A DNA stretch of 64,000 nt, from contig NZ_CANMNK010000007.1 in assembly GCF_947499265.1 (NCBI RefSeq), positions 124,001 through 188,000 of the forward strand, in the 5' to 3' direction. The notes under the pieces were generated by a model, which saw only the letters and a list, made by a program, of their open reading frames with translations, had not been told where the DNA came from and searched no databases. Both the position numbers and the translations under genes were made by a program. The DNA is from an uncultured Roseobacter sp. GTDB lineage: Bacteria > Pseudomonadota > Alphaproteobacteria > Rhodobacterales > Rhodobacteraceae. This document shows positions 45,046-54,190 of this stretch, piece after piece (the stretch's first letter is position 1; each line of letters starts with the position of its first letter).

Positions 45046-46917
45046 CTAGAGGTGCAAGCGCAATCGTACAAAGCCGTCGCGCGTGTAGCCACAGGCTTCC
45101 GGTCGCAGGTGCGCAATGTCGTGCAGGTGGTTCAGGGCATCCGGCGCGGTATGCAGGAAAGCGCGCAAACCAAGATCGGCTTTGAAACGCCATGGGGTTG
45201 CGGATCTTACCACGTGGTAATCCGGGTTCTTCAGGTATTCGATCAAGGCCTGCGACAGGGGTGCGTCGTTTCGCACCACGATGTTGTTGTCGCTGAACGC
45301 TCGAAACGTGCCGCCGCCGCCCGCGCGGTGATCGGTCACGGCGACCAGAAATTCCTGATCAGGATGAACCGGTTCGCCCTGCCAGCGGATATCTCGGACG
45401 CGGCCAGGCGCGCCCTCGACCGGGCGCCCGGCGGCGTCAAAGCGAGATGGTTGGGTCAGATCGATTTCATAGGTCAGACCGTAGAGCGCATCATAGCGGA
45501 ACCCGGGCACCCTGGGGTCCACCAGCATCTGATCCGGGGTGTCGGCGCTCAGGACATTGAACAGCAAAGCGGAGCGTTCGAGCCATCCCGAAAGCCGTGC
45601 ACCGGAGGCTTTCACCGCCCAGACCTGATTTGAATAGGGAATGAGACCAGCAATATGGCGTCGTCTGAGTTGGCCTGCGGGGAGAGAGACAAAATTCTCC
45701 GGCCCGTCAAAGCCGCCGGTTGCCGGTGTGGCAACAGCCGCGATCAAGGGCAGATCGGCAAGCTCGGTGCCGATGATCGCCTGTTGGATCGCAAAGCGTT
45801 TTGCCTCCGCCATCATGGCGGGCACGTGACTGGGATGCGCGAGCGCAAAATAGCTGTGCATGGGGCCGGCAAGCGTGGCAACGGGCTGTGACAGATAGGT
45901 GCGGGTCTGAACATGGGCCTCTTGCGCAAGCGCCTCGACCGCCCTGTCATCAACGGTCTCTTTCGTGGGGTGGCGCAGGGTGGCGGCACGCTCTGTGACC
46001 TGCCACGACCCTCCGTGCGCCGGGCGGTGCAGGTCCAGGTCAATCACGCCCAGCTCAGATGCACTGCACCCTGGCATGACCACCGGTGTGCCGTTGATCA
46101 TGCCGTTCTCGCAATCGACGCCGTTCACGCCTGAATGATCGGGCCCCGGGAATTTCAGGTGGGTATGACCCGCGACCACCGCATCCACGTTCTTGAGCTG
46201 GGCGACCTCCGCGGTTTGGTTTTGTGCGTCATCCCCCTCGTCAAACTGCGCGATGCCCATGTGCGCCAGCGCAATCACGATATCCGCGCCTTCGGCTTTG
46301 GCGGCGGCAATTGCTTCTTCCAGCGCCGGAATGGGATCAGCGACCTGCGCCTGTCCTTCCAGTTGATGGCGGTTCCAAGATGCGGTCTGGCGTGGCAAAG
46401 CTGAAACGATCCCGACGCGCAGCACGTCGTCGGTATCGCCCAGGCCGGACACATTCTTTTCCAGCACAATATGGGTGCGAAGCCCCGGCAATGCGGCAGA
46501 TCTCAGGTTGGCGCTGATCGCGGGCGCATCAAACTGATCGAGACATCGCGCCAGATACGCAAGCCCATGATCACAGTCATGGTTGCCAATGCCAATCGCA
46601 TCATATCCCAGGTCATTCATTGCGGACGCCATGGGGTGTTTCAGACCAGGATGCATTGCCAGATGACCACCCATCGGCGTGCCCTGCAAGGTGTCGCCAT
46701 TGTCGACAAGCAGGCACATCGCGTCCGTTTCCTGGGCTTCGGTTTGCGCCTGCCGGATGATGGTTGCCAGTTGAACGAGGCTGTCCCCGCCCGTTTTTTG
46801 ATCGTTCACGTAGTCATAGGCGACCAACTGCATGTGCAGATCGCTTGTGGCCAACACTCGCAAACGGACGCGTACGTCCGATGCATTGGACTCAGAAATG
46901 CCGGTTATCTTGGTCAC
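45046..46917 (-). CDS. 2',3'-cyclic-nucleotide 2'-phosphodiesterase / 3'-nucleotidase-like metallophosphatase
   Basis: A 623-residue bimetallic phosphoesterase of the CpdB type. Metal-site motifs in order: ATSDLHMQLVAYDY (about 23-36), DNGDTLQGTP (about 72-81), GNHDCDHG, AHMG and GHTHLKF. The C-terminal 5'-nucleotidase substrate domain follows (PYSNQVWAVKASGARLSGWLE, then RYDALYGLTYEIDLTQP). E. coli CpdB is periplasmic, but no signal peptide is visible here. The start is a GTG at 46917 with a close GAGGG; a different start might change the N-terminus. Divergent from nudC by 151 bases. Confidence 0.88.
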   Translation of the reverse strand: MTKITGISESNASDVRVRLRVLATSDLHMQLVAYDYVNDQKTGGDSLVQLATIIRQAQTEAQETDAMCLLVDNGDTLQGTPMGGHLAMHPGLKHPMASAMNDLGYDAIGIGNHDCDHGLAYLARCLDQFDAPAISANLRSAALPGLRTHIVLEKNVSGLGDTDDVLRVGIVSALPRQTASWNRHQLEGQAQVADPIPALEEAIAAAKAEGADIVIALAHMGIAQFDEGDDAQNQTAEVAQLKNVDAVVAGHTHLKFPGPDHSGVNGVDCENGMINGTPVVMPGCSASELGVIDLDLHRPAHGGSWQVTERAATLRHPTKETVDDRAVEALAQEAHVQTRTYLSQPVATLAGPMHSYFALAHPSHVPAMMAEAKRFAIQQAIIGTELADLPLIAAVATPATGGFDGPENFVSLPAGQLRRRHIAGLIPYSNQVWAVKASGARLSGWLERSALLFNVLSADTPDQMLVDPRVPGFRYDALYGLTYEIDLTQPSRFDAAGRPVEGAPGRVRDIRWQGEPVHPDQEFLVAVTDHRAGGGGTFRAFSDNNIVVRNDAPLSQALIEYLKNPDYHVVRSATPWRFKADLGLRAFLHTAPDALNHLHDIAHLRPEACGYTRDGFVRLRLHL

Positions 46918-47068
46918 ATCCCTCGTCGGAAAAAATCAACTCTTGCACGAGTTTATATCCATCAGATCGCGCATGGGTTGGCAAGACCGCAGATGCGCCT
47001 GCGCGCTTTGGTCTTGCAACAGCGATAGCTGCGTGCCAGTCGTCAACGCCAAGGCGCGGGGGAACACG
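46918..47068. other. divergent promoter region between cpdB-like gene and nudC
   Basis: 151 bases between two divergent nucleotide-processing genes. I see no strong repeat. If the cpdB-like gene started further upstream, a signal peptide would have to be coded here, and none was seen. Confidence 0.35.
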
Positions 47069-48037
47069 ATGAAACATGCCGAAACAGTCACTTTTGGCGG
47101 GTCCGCGCTGGATCGCGCAGGCGAATTGCGAACCGATGATGACGCGGTTGAAACGTTGCGAAATCATCCCGATACGCGGGCAATTCTGTTCTGGCGCGGC
47201 AAACCTCTGATCAATACGGAAAACCCTGCCAGTCTAGTGCGGCTCCCTCTCGATCACCCGGTGTTATCCGAGGCCAGCGCGGAGACGATCTTTCTGGGTC
47301 GTGAAGAGGGTGCTGGTCGGTTCGGGTTTGATCTGTCGCCCTGGGTTCCGGAATACCTGGATCCCGAAGCCTTGGGTGGGTTTCTCGATCCGTCCGAGCA
47401 GCGGCATCCAAAACTACCCGCCTCGATGGCATTCGCCGAATTGCGGCGGATCATGACATGGCTCACGCCACGGGATGCTGAATTGGCGGCAACCGGAAAA
47501 GCGATCTTCGGATGGCATGAAAGCCATAAGTTTTGCTCAAAATGTGGTGAAAAGTCCCACATGAGCCAAGCGGGCTGGCAACGCAAATGTCCGGCATGCG
47601 CGGGCTCTCACTTTCCGCGCACGGATCCTGTCGTCATCATGCTCATCACCTCCGGCAACAAGGTTCTGATGGGACGCTCACCGGGGTGGCCCGAGGGCAT
47701 GTATTCATTGCTGGCCGGATTTGTGGAACCCGGCGAGACATTGGAGGCCGCCGTGCGCCGCGAAGTTTTTGAAGAGGCCGGTATCGCGGTTGGTCCGGTG
47801 TCTTATCTCGCCAGTCAGCCCTGGCCCTTCCCGTCCTCTTTGATGTTCGGCTGTCGCGGGGACGCTCTGAACGAGGACATCACCATTGATCCGGTGGAAA
47901 TCGAAGACGCCCTATGGATCAGTCGCGAAGAGATGATGCAGATTTTTGCAAGCGACCATCCAAAGATATTGCCCGCACGCAAAGGGGCGATTGCGCATTT
48001 TTTGCTGGAAAACTGGCTTGCGGACCGGCTGGATTGA
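47069..48037 (+). CDS. nudC: NAD+ diphosphatase (NADH pyrophosphatase, Nudix)
   Basis: A 322-residue hydrolase that cuts NADH and, in E. coli, removes NAD caps from RNA 5' ends. The central zinc ribbon FCSKCGEKSHMSQAGWQRKCPAC has two C-x2-C pairs, and the Nudix box GFVEPGETLEAAVRREVFEEAGI and the NudC-specific SQPWPFPSSLM motif follow. A GGGGGAAC site precedes the ATG. Upstream extension of the ORF to 46832 is rejected. Confidence 0.95.
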   Translation: MKHAETVTFGGSALDRAGELRTDDDAVETLRNHPDTRAILFWRGKPLINTENPASLVRLPLDHPVLSEASAETIFLGREEGAGRFGFDLSPWVPEYLDPEALGGFLDPSEQRHPKLPASMAFAELRRIMTWLTPRDAELAATGKAIFGWHESHKFCSKCGEKSHMSQAGWQRKCPACAGSHFPRTDPVVIMLITSGNKVLMGRSPGWPEGMYSLLAGFVEPGETLEAAVRREVFEEAGIAVGPVSYLASQPWPFPSSLMFGCRGDALNEDITIDPVEIEDALWISREEMMQIFASDHPKILPARKGAIAHFLLENWLADRLD

Positions 48038-48074
48038 ACCGAGACTGGGCCAACAGGACTGAGCAGGCGACCGC

Positions 48075-48542
48075 ATGAAATTCTCCACCCAAGAGGACAT
48101 GGAAGCTCCCATCGCGGCAGTTTTTGAAATGTTGTCATCCTTTGAGAACTACGAACGCGCGGCGATGCGGCGGGGCGCGGATGTCAGGCGGGTGGATGGC
48201 CTGCCGGTGCCGGGCATCGGCATGAAGTGGGACGCGCAATTTGACCTGCGCGGAAAGCAACGGTCTCTGAGTGTCGAAGTCATCACTTACGATCCGCCCA
48301 ACGAGATGGTGATGGAACTGACCTCACCAGGGCTCTATGGCAGCACAAGTTGCGAACTCATCGCGCTGTCGCGCGCCCGGACGCGGATCATGATCGCCCT
48401 CGAAGTGCGTCCTCAAACTCTGGCGGCGCGGGTCATGTTGCAACCTTTGAAACTGACCAAAGCGACGTTGAACAAACGCTTTAAGGCGCGGGCGGCGCAG
48501 TATCTCAAGGAAATCGAAGCAGGCTATCAGGCGCGCGCGTAA
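48075..48542 (+). CDS. SRPBCC (START-like) family protein
   Basis: A 155-residue protein with the helix-grip fold: MKFSTQEDMEAPIAAVFEMLSSFENYERAAMRRG, the central VEVITYDPPNEMVMELTSPGLYG, and a C-terminal helix ATLNKRFKARAAQYLKEI. Such folds bind hydrophobic ligands or act in lipid and cofactor handling. Ligand unknown. The following gene also carries a domain of similar type, so the two may work together. 38 bases after nudC. Confidence 0.82.
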   Translation: MKFSTQEDMEAPIAAVFEMLSSFENYERAAMRRGADVRRVDGLPVPGIGMKWDAQFDLRGKQRSLSVEVITYDPPNEMVMELTSPGLYGSTSCELIALSRARTRIMIALEVRPQTLAARVMLQPLKLTKATLNKRFKARAAQYLKEIEAGYQARA

Positions 48543-48622
48543 GCCCAGCGTCGCAAACGAACGTCTTGGATTTGCCCAAAGCGCGCCCCGACTCCACCGT
48601 TTTTCGATGATCACGTCGCGCC

Positions 48623-49492
48623 ATGATAACCCTTCTGCGTCTCCATCACCGCCGCATCCTGGTGGGCACCCTGTTTTTCGGACTGGCGGGATTCTTGCAG
48701 TTTCACGCCGTTGATGATGGCGTGCCGCTCGCGTTCGACTTCCTGATCACCGCAATCTTTATGGGGATCATAGCGGTTTTGGGATTCGTGGGCGTGGCGC
48801 TCTTTCCAAGCTTTCGGGTGGTGATGGAACTTGGTGGGATCGTCTTTTTCATCACCAGCGTTTGGCAAAATACCGCTCTGTCGACGCTTTCGCGGGGCGT
48901 GCCCGAGTGGCTGTCGACCTTTTCGTTCTTCGTGCTGTTCGCCGTTTTGCATCACGTCCTTTATGGATCGTGGTGGCAGAAATCCGGCCTGGGGGTCGCA
49001 GTGCGCCTGCGGTCTCGGTTCAAAACCCGGTCGACGCCTGCGCAGGTCTGGGCGCGCTTGGTACCTGATCCGAACAATCTGGAGGCTTATTACTCCGGTA
49101 CCCTGCGTGGCTTTGATCCCGTGCCGGGTGCACCCGAGCAGTACATTCAAAAAATCGGGTTGGGCGGAAGTGCAGTTTTGGAGTTGCATGTCGAGGTGAC
49201 GGAGTTCGCATTGCATCGTCGGTATGCGTACAATTTCCATGCCCGAACCAGCGCCCGCAATCGGGATTTCAACAAGGGAACATGCGAAATCACGCTGACC
49301 GATCTGGGCGATGGGGGTACCCTGGTTGAGATCTTTGAAATCAACGAAAAGCTGGCAGTGGGCGAAGCCCTGTTGATGTGGTTTGACCATCTTGGCGCGC
49401 AGGTTAGCGCCTCGGCCCGAGCCGTCCTTGAGGGGTCGCGCGACCTGACGCTGCTCGGCAAGTTACGGCGTGAGGTTCGAGCGCTCAGCTGA
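48623..49492 (+). CDS. membrane protein with START-like (SRPBCC) C-terminal domain
   Basis: A 289-residue protein I can only partly assign. Residues about 10-105 hold four hydrophobic segments (one near 10-28, another with FLITAIFMGIIAVLGFVGVALFP, then VVMELGGIVFFITSVW and STFSFFVLFAVLHHVLYG). The rest (about 120-289) is soluble, opening RSRFKTRSTPAQVWARLVPDPNNLEAYYSGTLRGFDP, which resembles SRPBCC openings. No catalytic motif. Follows the SRPBCC gene by 80 bases on the same strand. Confidence 0.72.
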   Translation: MITLLRLHHRRILVGTLFFGLAGFLQFHAVDDGVPLAFDFLITAIFMGIIAVLGFVGVALFPSFRVVMELGGIVFFITSVWQNTALSTLSRGVPEWLSTFSFFVLFAVLHHVLYGSWWQKSGLGVAVRLRSRFKTRSTPAQVWARLVPDPNNLEAYYSGTLRGFDPVPGAPEQYIQKIGLGGSAVLELHVEVTEFALHRRYAYNFHARTSARNRDFNKGTCEITLTDLGDGGTLVEIFEINEKLAVGEALLMWFDHLGAQVSASARAVLEGSRDLTLLGKLRREVRALS

Positions 49493-49502
49493 TCCTGAAC
49501 CT

Positions 49503-50348
49503 TCAATTGCGCCCGGGGTCCGCCGGATAGACACCCAGTATTTCGACCATATTGGTGAAGTAATCCAACTCATCCAGCGCGCGACGCACGCCGGGATCAT
49601 CCGGGTGGCCTTCGATATCGGCATAAAACTGCGTAGCGGTGAACGAGCCACCGACCATGTAGCTTTCCAGCTTGGTCATGTTGATCCCGTTGGTGGCAAA
49701 GCCGCCCATGGCCTTGTAGAGCGCCGCCGGGATGTTGCGGACCTCAAAGACAAAGCTGGTGATCATCCCGTGATCGCCGCGGCGCGTGATATCGGCCTGG
49801 GGCGACATCAGCAGAAAGCGTGTGGTGTTGTTGCCCTCATCCTCGATGTGCCGCGCCAGCAGGTCGAGGCCATAGATCTCGCCGGCCAATTCGCTGGCGA
49901 GTGCGGCCATGGTCGGATCGCCGCCCGCCGCCACCTCCTTGGCCGAACCCGCGGTGTCTGCACCGGTCACGCGGGAAATGCCATGTTGTGCGAGGAAATC
50001 CTTGCATTGCCCCAACAAAACGGTGTGGCTCATGGCACTTTTGACATCAGCGATTTTCGTACCGGGAAGCGCCAGCAGGTTGATGTGAACGCGGACAAAA
50101 GCCTCCTCGATGATGTTCAGGCCCGACTTCGGCAACAGCGAATGGATGTCCGCGACGCGTCCGTAGGTGGAATTTTCGACCGGCAGCATCGCCAGTTCGG
50201 CCTTGCCCGACCGCACCGCATCAATCGCATCCTCAAAGGTGGCACAGGGCACGGGGGTCATATTGGGTCGGGCCATGCGGCAGGCTTCGTGGCTATAGGC
50301 GCCAAGTTCACCCTGAAATGCGATACGGGCGGAAGTTGCGGTGCTCAT
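49503..50348 (-). CDS. pheA: prephenate dehydratase
   Basis: A 281-residue enzyme converting prephenate to phenylpyruvate, the committed step to phenylalanine. The catalytic domain begins RIAFQGELGAYSHEACR and has LPVENSTYGRV and the diagnostic NTTRFLLM; the C-terminal ACT domain (SFVFEVRNIPAALYKAMGGFATNGINMTKLESYMVGGSF) binds phenylalanine for feedback. The ACT motif here reads ESYM rather than the ESRP of better-known enzymes. No chorismate mutase domain is fused. Convergent with the START-like membrane protein. Confidence 0.95.
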   Translation of the reverse strand: MSTATSARIAFQGELGAYSHEACRMARPNMTPVPCATFEDAIDAVRSGKAELAMLPVENSTYGRVADIHSLLPKSGLNIIEEAFVRVHINLLALPGTKIADVKSAMSHTVLLGQCKDFLAQHGISRVTGADTAGSAKEVAAGGDPTMAALASELAGEIYGLDLLARHIEDEGNNTTRFLLMSPQADITRRGDHGMITSFVFEVRNIPAALYKAMGGFATNGINMTKLESYMVGGSFTATQFYADIEGHPDDPGVRRALDELDYFTNMVEILGVYPADPGRN

Positions 50349-50402
50349 TAAGTGGTCCTTGGTATTTTTCTTCTATGCGGGGTCGATTGGTCGCGGTAAG
50401 TA

Positions 50403-50423
50403 CACCTTGCCACCAGCAAGGTG
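50403..50423. promoter_or_regulatory. eight-base inverted repeat in the pheA / cytochrome c divergent region
   Basis: CACCTTGC and GCAAGGTG with a five-base spacer, perfect arms. It lies 55 bases upstream of the pheA ATG and 46 bases before the cytochrome gene. There is no T-run, so an operator is more likely than a terminator; the protein that would bind is unknown. Confidence 0.45.
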
Positions 50424-50468
50424 AAGCAATAGATACCGCGCAAATGCATAGCAACGGACCATAAAGCC

Positions 50469-50972
50469 ATGTTTGATACAATGACCTTCACCAAAGCGGC
50501 CGGCGGCATCTGCGGCGCGCTGCTTGTGCTCCTTCTTGGTAAATGGATGGCTGAAGAGCTGTACCACGTAGATAGCCACGGCGAAGCATCATATGTGATC
50601 GAAGTTGAGGGCGGCGAAGAAGTTGCTGAGGTCGAAGAAGTGGATTTCGCAACGATCCTCGCATCGGCCAGCGCCGAGGATGGCGCCAAGGTTTTTCGCA
50701 AGTGTTCCGCCTGTCACAAGCTGGTTGATGGCGAGAACGGTACCGGTCCGCACCTTTATGGCGTGGTTGGACGCGACAAGGGCGCCGTTGGTGGTTTCAA
50801 CTACTCCGACACTCTGGCTTCGATGGACGGTGCATGGAGCGCGGACAACCTGAACGGGTTCCTTGAGAAACCCTCCTCCTATGCCCCGGGCACGTCGATG
50901 AGCTTTGCGGGTCTTAAGAAAGTTGAAGAGCGCGCAGACCTGATTGCCTATCTGGACAGCCTCGACGACTGA
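50469..50972 (+). CDS. membrane-anchored c-type cytochrome (cytochrome cy-like)
   Basis: A 167-residue electron carrier. An uncleaved N-terminal membrane helix (about residues 10-25) is followed by an acidic linker (about 40-62) and a class I cytochrome domain with the heme motif C79-S-A-C82-H83 and a likely axial Met144 (GTSMSF). Cytochrome cy of Rhodobacter has this architecture and links the bc1 complex to the cbb3 oxidase or reaction centre. It has its own terminator at 50992. Confidence 0.92.
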   Translation: MFDTMTFTKAAGGICGALLVLLLGKWMAEELYHVDSHGEASYVIEVEGGEEVAEVEEVDFATILASASAEDGAKVFRKCSACHKLVDGENGTGPHLYGVVGRDKGAVGGFNYSDTLASMDGAWSADNLNGFLEKPSSYAPGTSMSFAGLKKVEERADLIAYLDSLDD

Positions 50973-50991
50973 TATTAACCGGTCTTTAACC

Positions 50992-51027
50992 AAAAAAGCC
51001 GCTTGTTGAAATGCAAGTGGCTTTTTT
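50992..51027. terminator. intrinsic terminator after the cytochrome gene
   Basis: A-tract then GCCGCTTG paired with CAAGTGGC (one mismatch or G-U) followed by TTTTTT; the flanking A and T runs make it possibly bidirectional. Confidence 0.85.
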
Positions 51028-51160
51028 GTTGCGCGTCGGCGGCTTTCGACACCTCGGATCACATTTTCGCAACTTGTAACTTGGCGCAACGTCCCGTTAG
51101 CTTACATGGTTAACGACAAGAACGCCGAACCGCGCGGCGCCAGACCGGAGGATATGCCAG

Positions 51161-53092
51161 ATGAAAGCCCCACAGGCGAACACGATCATGCCAAACCCTG
51201 TTCTTTTTGCGCTCAAGCTGAGTCTGTGTTTGGTGGTGTTGTTGCTGGCATTGATCTGGTCGAATGGCGCGCGGGCCGAAGAAAAGACAATTGTCAGTCA
51301 CGGTTATTCCTTCTACGGAAACCTGTCCTACCCGGAAGACTATACCCACTTCAACTACGTGAACCCCGATGCGCCCAAAGGGGGGGAAATCTCATTCTCC
51401 GCACTGGGCACGTTTGATTCGATGAACCCTTTTACCCGCAAGGGCCGCGGTGGGGCGCTCAGCACCATCATGTATGAAAGCCTGTTGGGGGAGGGCACCG
51501 GTGGCACGACCGCGCCCGCCGATGTTTTCGCGGAATACTACGGGCTGGTGGCAGAACGTCTGGAATATGATGAAGGCAAGAATTGGGTTATCTTCTATCT
51601 GAGACCCGAGGCGCGGTTTTCAGACGGCACACCGCTTACGGCCCATGATGCGGCGTTCAGCCAGCAGCTTATTCTAGAGCAAGGGCTGAAATCCTACGCG
51701 GATGCGGTAAGCAAGCGCATCACCGACATCGAGGTGATTGACGACCACACCATCAAATACTCCTTCACCCCCGGCATTTCGCGCCGGAGCCTGATCGAGG
51801 TTGTCGGCGGCATGACGATTTTCTCAAAGGCCTGGTATGAGAAGACCGGCGCGCGGCTTGATGAAAGCCGATTGGATATTTCCCCTGGCTCCGGGCCCTA
51901 TATGGTCGATACCATCGATGTAAACCGTCGGATCATCTACAAAAGAAACCCCGACTACTGGGGCAAAGATCTGCCCTTTAACGTCGGTCGGAACAATTTC
52001 GATACGATCCGTGTCGAGTATTTCGGTGATGAAAACGCCGCGTTCGAGGCCTTCAAGGCGGGAGAATATACCTTCCGAACCGAAGGGAATTCGCGTCAGT
52101 GGGCGACGGCCTACAATTTCCCCAAGGTGAACAACGCGCAGATCGTGAAGAAGGAATTGCCCGATGGCTCGCCACCCACACCGACGGGCTTTGTCTTTAA
52201 TCTGGGGCGGGAGGTATTTCAGGATCGTCGGGTGCGGGAGGCCATAGCGCTTGGGTTCAATTTCGAATGGACCAACGAGTCGCTGCAATTTGGCCTGTTC
52301 AAGCCGCGCGCGTCCTTCAATCAGGACACGGATCTGATGGCTGTGGGTGCGCCGGAGGGCGCGGAGCTTGAATTCCTGCAGTCTCTGGGCGATCTGGTAC
52401 CTGAGGAAATGCTGACCGCCGATGCGCGTGTGCCGCACACATCCAACGGCGATCGGCTGCTGGATCGTCGCAATCTGCGCCGCGCGATGAAACTGCTGGA
52501 CGAGGCTGGTTGGTCCGTGGATGCCAACGGCCAGCGCCGCAACGTCGATGGGCAACCTTTGAAGATCACCTTCCTGCTGAATTCTGCAGGCTCATCCACG
52601 CTCCGCGCTGTGGTCGAAAACTTCCTGTCCAACGTGCAGGCCATGGGCATCGAAACCGTTCTGGAAGCGGTGGATGCGTCGCAATACACCAGCCGCGAGC
52701 GGGATCGCGACTATGATCTGGTCTATGATCAATACATCCCTTTCCTCAGCACAGGCGGCGGCCTGCAACAGTTCTTCGGATCCGAAGCTGCGGCATTTTC
52801 GGTTTTCAACCCGGCCGGATTGGCCAGCCCGCTGGTGGATGAAATCATCGAGGCCTCCCAGCGCATGGAAACCAAGGAAGACACTGATGTGACCCTGATG
52901 GCGCTGGACCGGGCGCTGCGGTATGAGTTTTTTATGATCCCCACATGGTACAATGACAGCTTCTGGGTGGCTTATTACGACCAGTATGAGCACCCCGAAG
53001 AAATCCCACCCTTCGCGTTGGGTCAGCTGGACTTCTGGTGGTACAATCAGGACAAGGCGGACGCCTTGCGCGCTGCCGGTGCACTGAGGTAG
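51161..53092 (+). CDS. yejA: YejA-type peptide ABC transporter, substrate-binding protein
   Basis: A 643-residue exported family 5 binding protein. Signal peptide region MPNPVLFALKLSLCLVVLLLALIWSNGARAE; the mature part shows HGYSFYGNLSYPEDYTHFNYVNPDAPKGGEISF, which is characteristic of YejA, and FRTEGNSRQWATAYNF. The start could also be the ATG at 51188; 51161 has a GGAGG site. First gene of a complete yejABEF-type importer; in E. coli this imports microcin C and related peptides. Confidence 0.9.
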   Translation: MKAPQANTIMPNPVLFALKLSLCLVVLLLALIWSNGARAEEKTIVSHGYSFYGNLSYPEDYTHFNYVNPDAPKGGEISFSALGTFDSMNPFTRKGRGGALSTIMYESLLGEGTGGTTAPADVFAEYYGLVAERLEYDEGKNWVIFYLRPEARFSDGTPLTAHDAAFSQQLILEQGLKSYADAVSKRITDIEVIDDHTIKYSFTPGISRRSLIEVVGGMTIFSKAWYEKTGARLDESRLDISPGSGPYMVDTIDVNRRIIYKRNPDYWGKDLPFNVGRNNFDTIRVEYFGDENAAFEAFKAGEYTFRTEGNSRQWATAYNFPKVNNAQIVKKELPDGSPPTPTGFVFNLGREVFQDRRVREAIALGFNFEWTNESLQFGLFKPRASFNQDTDLMAVGAPEGAELEFLQSLGDLVPEEMLTADARVPHTSNGDRLLDRRNLRRAMKLLDEAGWSVDANGQRRNVDGQPLKITFLLNSAGSSTLRAVVENFLSNVQAMGIETVLEAVDASQYTSRERDRDYDLVYDQYIPFLSTGGGLQQFFGSEAAAFSVFNPAGLASPLVDEIIEASQRMETKEDTDVTLMALDRALRYEFFMIPTWYNDSFWVAYYDQYEHPEEIPPFALGQLDFWWYNQDKADALRAAGALR

Positions 53093-53101
53093 CAGCCAAC
53101 C

Positions 53102-54190
53102 ATGGGCGCCTATATTGTCAGAAGGCTTTTGCTGATCATCCCGACGCTATTGGGGATCATGCTCATCAACTTTGCGCTGGTGCAATTTGTCCCAGGTGGC
53201 CCGGTGGAGCAGGCCATCGCGCGCGCTCAGGGCGAAGGCGATGTTTTTGGCGGTTTCGCCGGTGCGGGCAATGATGCAGGCAATTCCGATCTGCCCAGCA
53301 ATGACAGCCAATATGTCGGCGCCCGGGGCCTGCCGCCCGAATTCATCGCCGAGCTGGAGCGGGAATTCGGTTTTGACAAACCACCCGTCGAGCGATTTCT
53401 GAACATGATCTGGAACTATATGCGGTTTGATTTCGGGGAGAGCTATTTCCGCTCGATTTCGGTCATCGAGCTGATCAAGGAAAAACTTCCCGTCTCCATC
53501 ACGCTGGGGCTTTGGTCCACGCTGATCGCCTATCTGGTGTCGATCCCGCTAGGCATCCGCAAGGCGGTTAAGGACGGTACCAGTTTTGATACATGGACGT
53601 CGGGTGCCATCATCGCCGCCTATGCGATCCCCGGGTTTCTCTTTGCGATCCTGCTGCTGGTGCTTTTTGCGGGCGGGTCCTATTGGCAGATCTTTCCACT
53701 GCGCGGTCTGACATCCGACAATTTCGACCAGCTGAGCCCGCTGGGAAAGGTGGCGGATTACTTCTGGCACATCACGCTGCCGGTGCTGGCCTCGACTATC
53801 TCGGCCTTTGCCACGCTGACGTTGCTGACGAAAAACAGCTTTCTTGACGAGATCAAGAAACACTACGTGATTACGGCGCGCGCCAAGGGATTGTCGGAAA
53901 GCCGCGTCCTTTACGGGCACGTCTTCCGCAACGCGATGCTGATTGTGATTGCCGGTTTTCCGGCGGTGTTCATCGGCGTTTTCTTTGGTGGATCGCTGAT
54001 CATCGAGACGATTTTCAGCCTGGATGGGCTCGGGCGTCTGGGCTTTGAGGCTGCTGTCGCGCGCGACTATCCCATCGTCTTTGGCACGCTCTTCATTTTT
54101 GGCCTGATCGGGCTGCTGGTCGGGATCATTTCGGACCTGATGTATGTGCTGGTCGATCCGCGCATCGACTTTGAACGGAGGGAAGGCTGA
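53102..54190 (+). CDS. yejB: YejB-type peptide ABC transporter, permease
   Basis: A 362-residue inner-membrane permease. It starts [37 protein letters not shown] as YejB does, then a long periplasmic loop with [23 protein letters not shown], and core helices with the EAA-loop region [23 protein letters not shown]. It starts 9 bases after yejA and overlaps yejE by one base. Confidence 0.93.
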   Translation: MGAYIVRRLLLIIPTLLGIMLINFALVQFVPGGPVEQAIARAQGEGDVFGGFAGAGNDAGNSDLPSNDSQYVGARGLPPEFIAELEREFGFDKPPVERFLNMIWNYMRFDFGESYFRSISVIELIKEKLPVSITLGLWSTLIAYLVSIPLGIRKAVKDGTSFDTWTSGAIIAAYAIPGFLFAILLLVLFAGGSYWQIFPLRGLTSDNFDQLSPLGKVADYFWHITLPVLASTISAFATLTLLTKNSFLDEIKKHYVITARAKGLSESRVLYGHVFRNAMLIVIAGFPAVFIGVFFGGSLIIETIFSLDGLGRLGFEAAVARDYPIVFGTLFIFGLIGLLVGIISDLMYVLVDPRIDFERREG

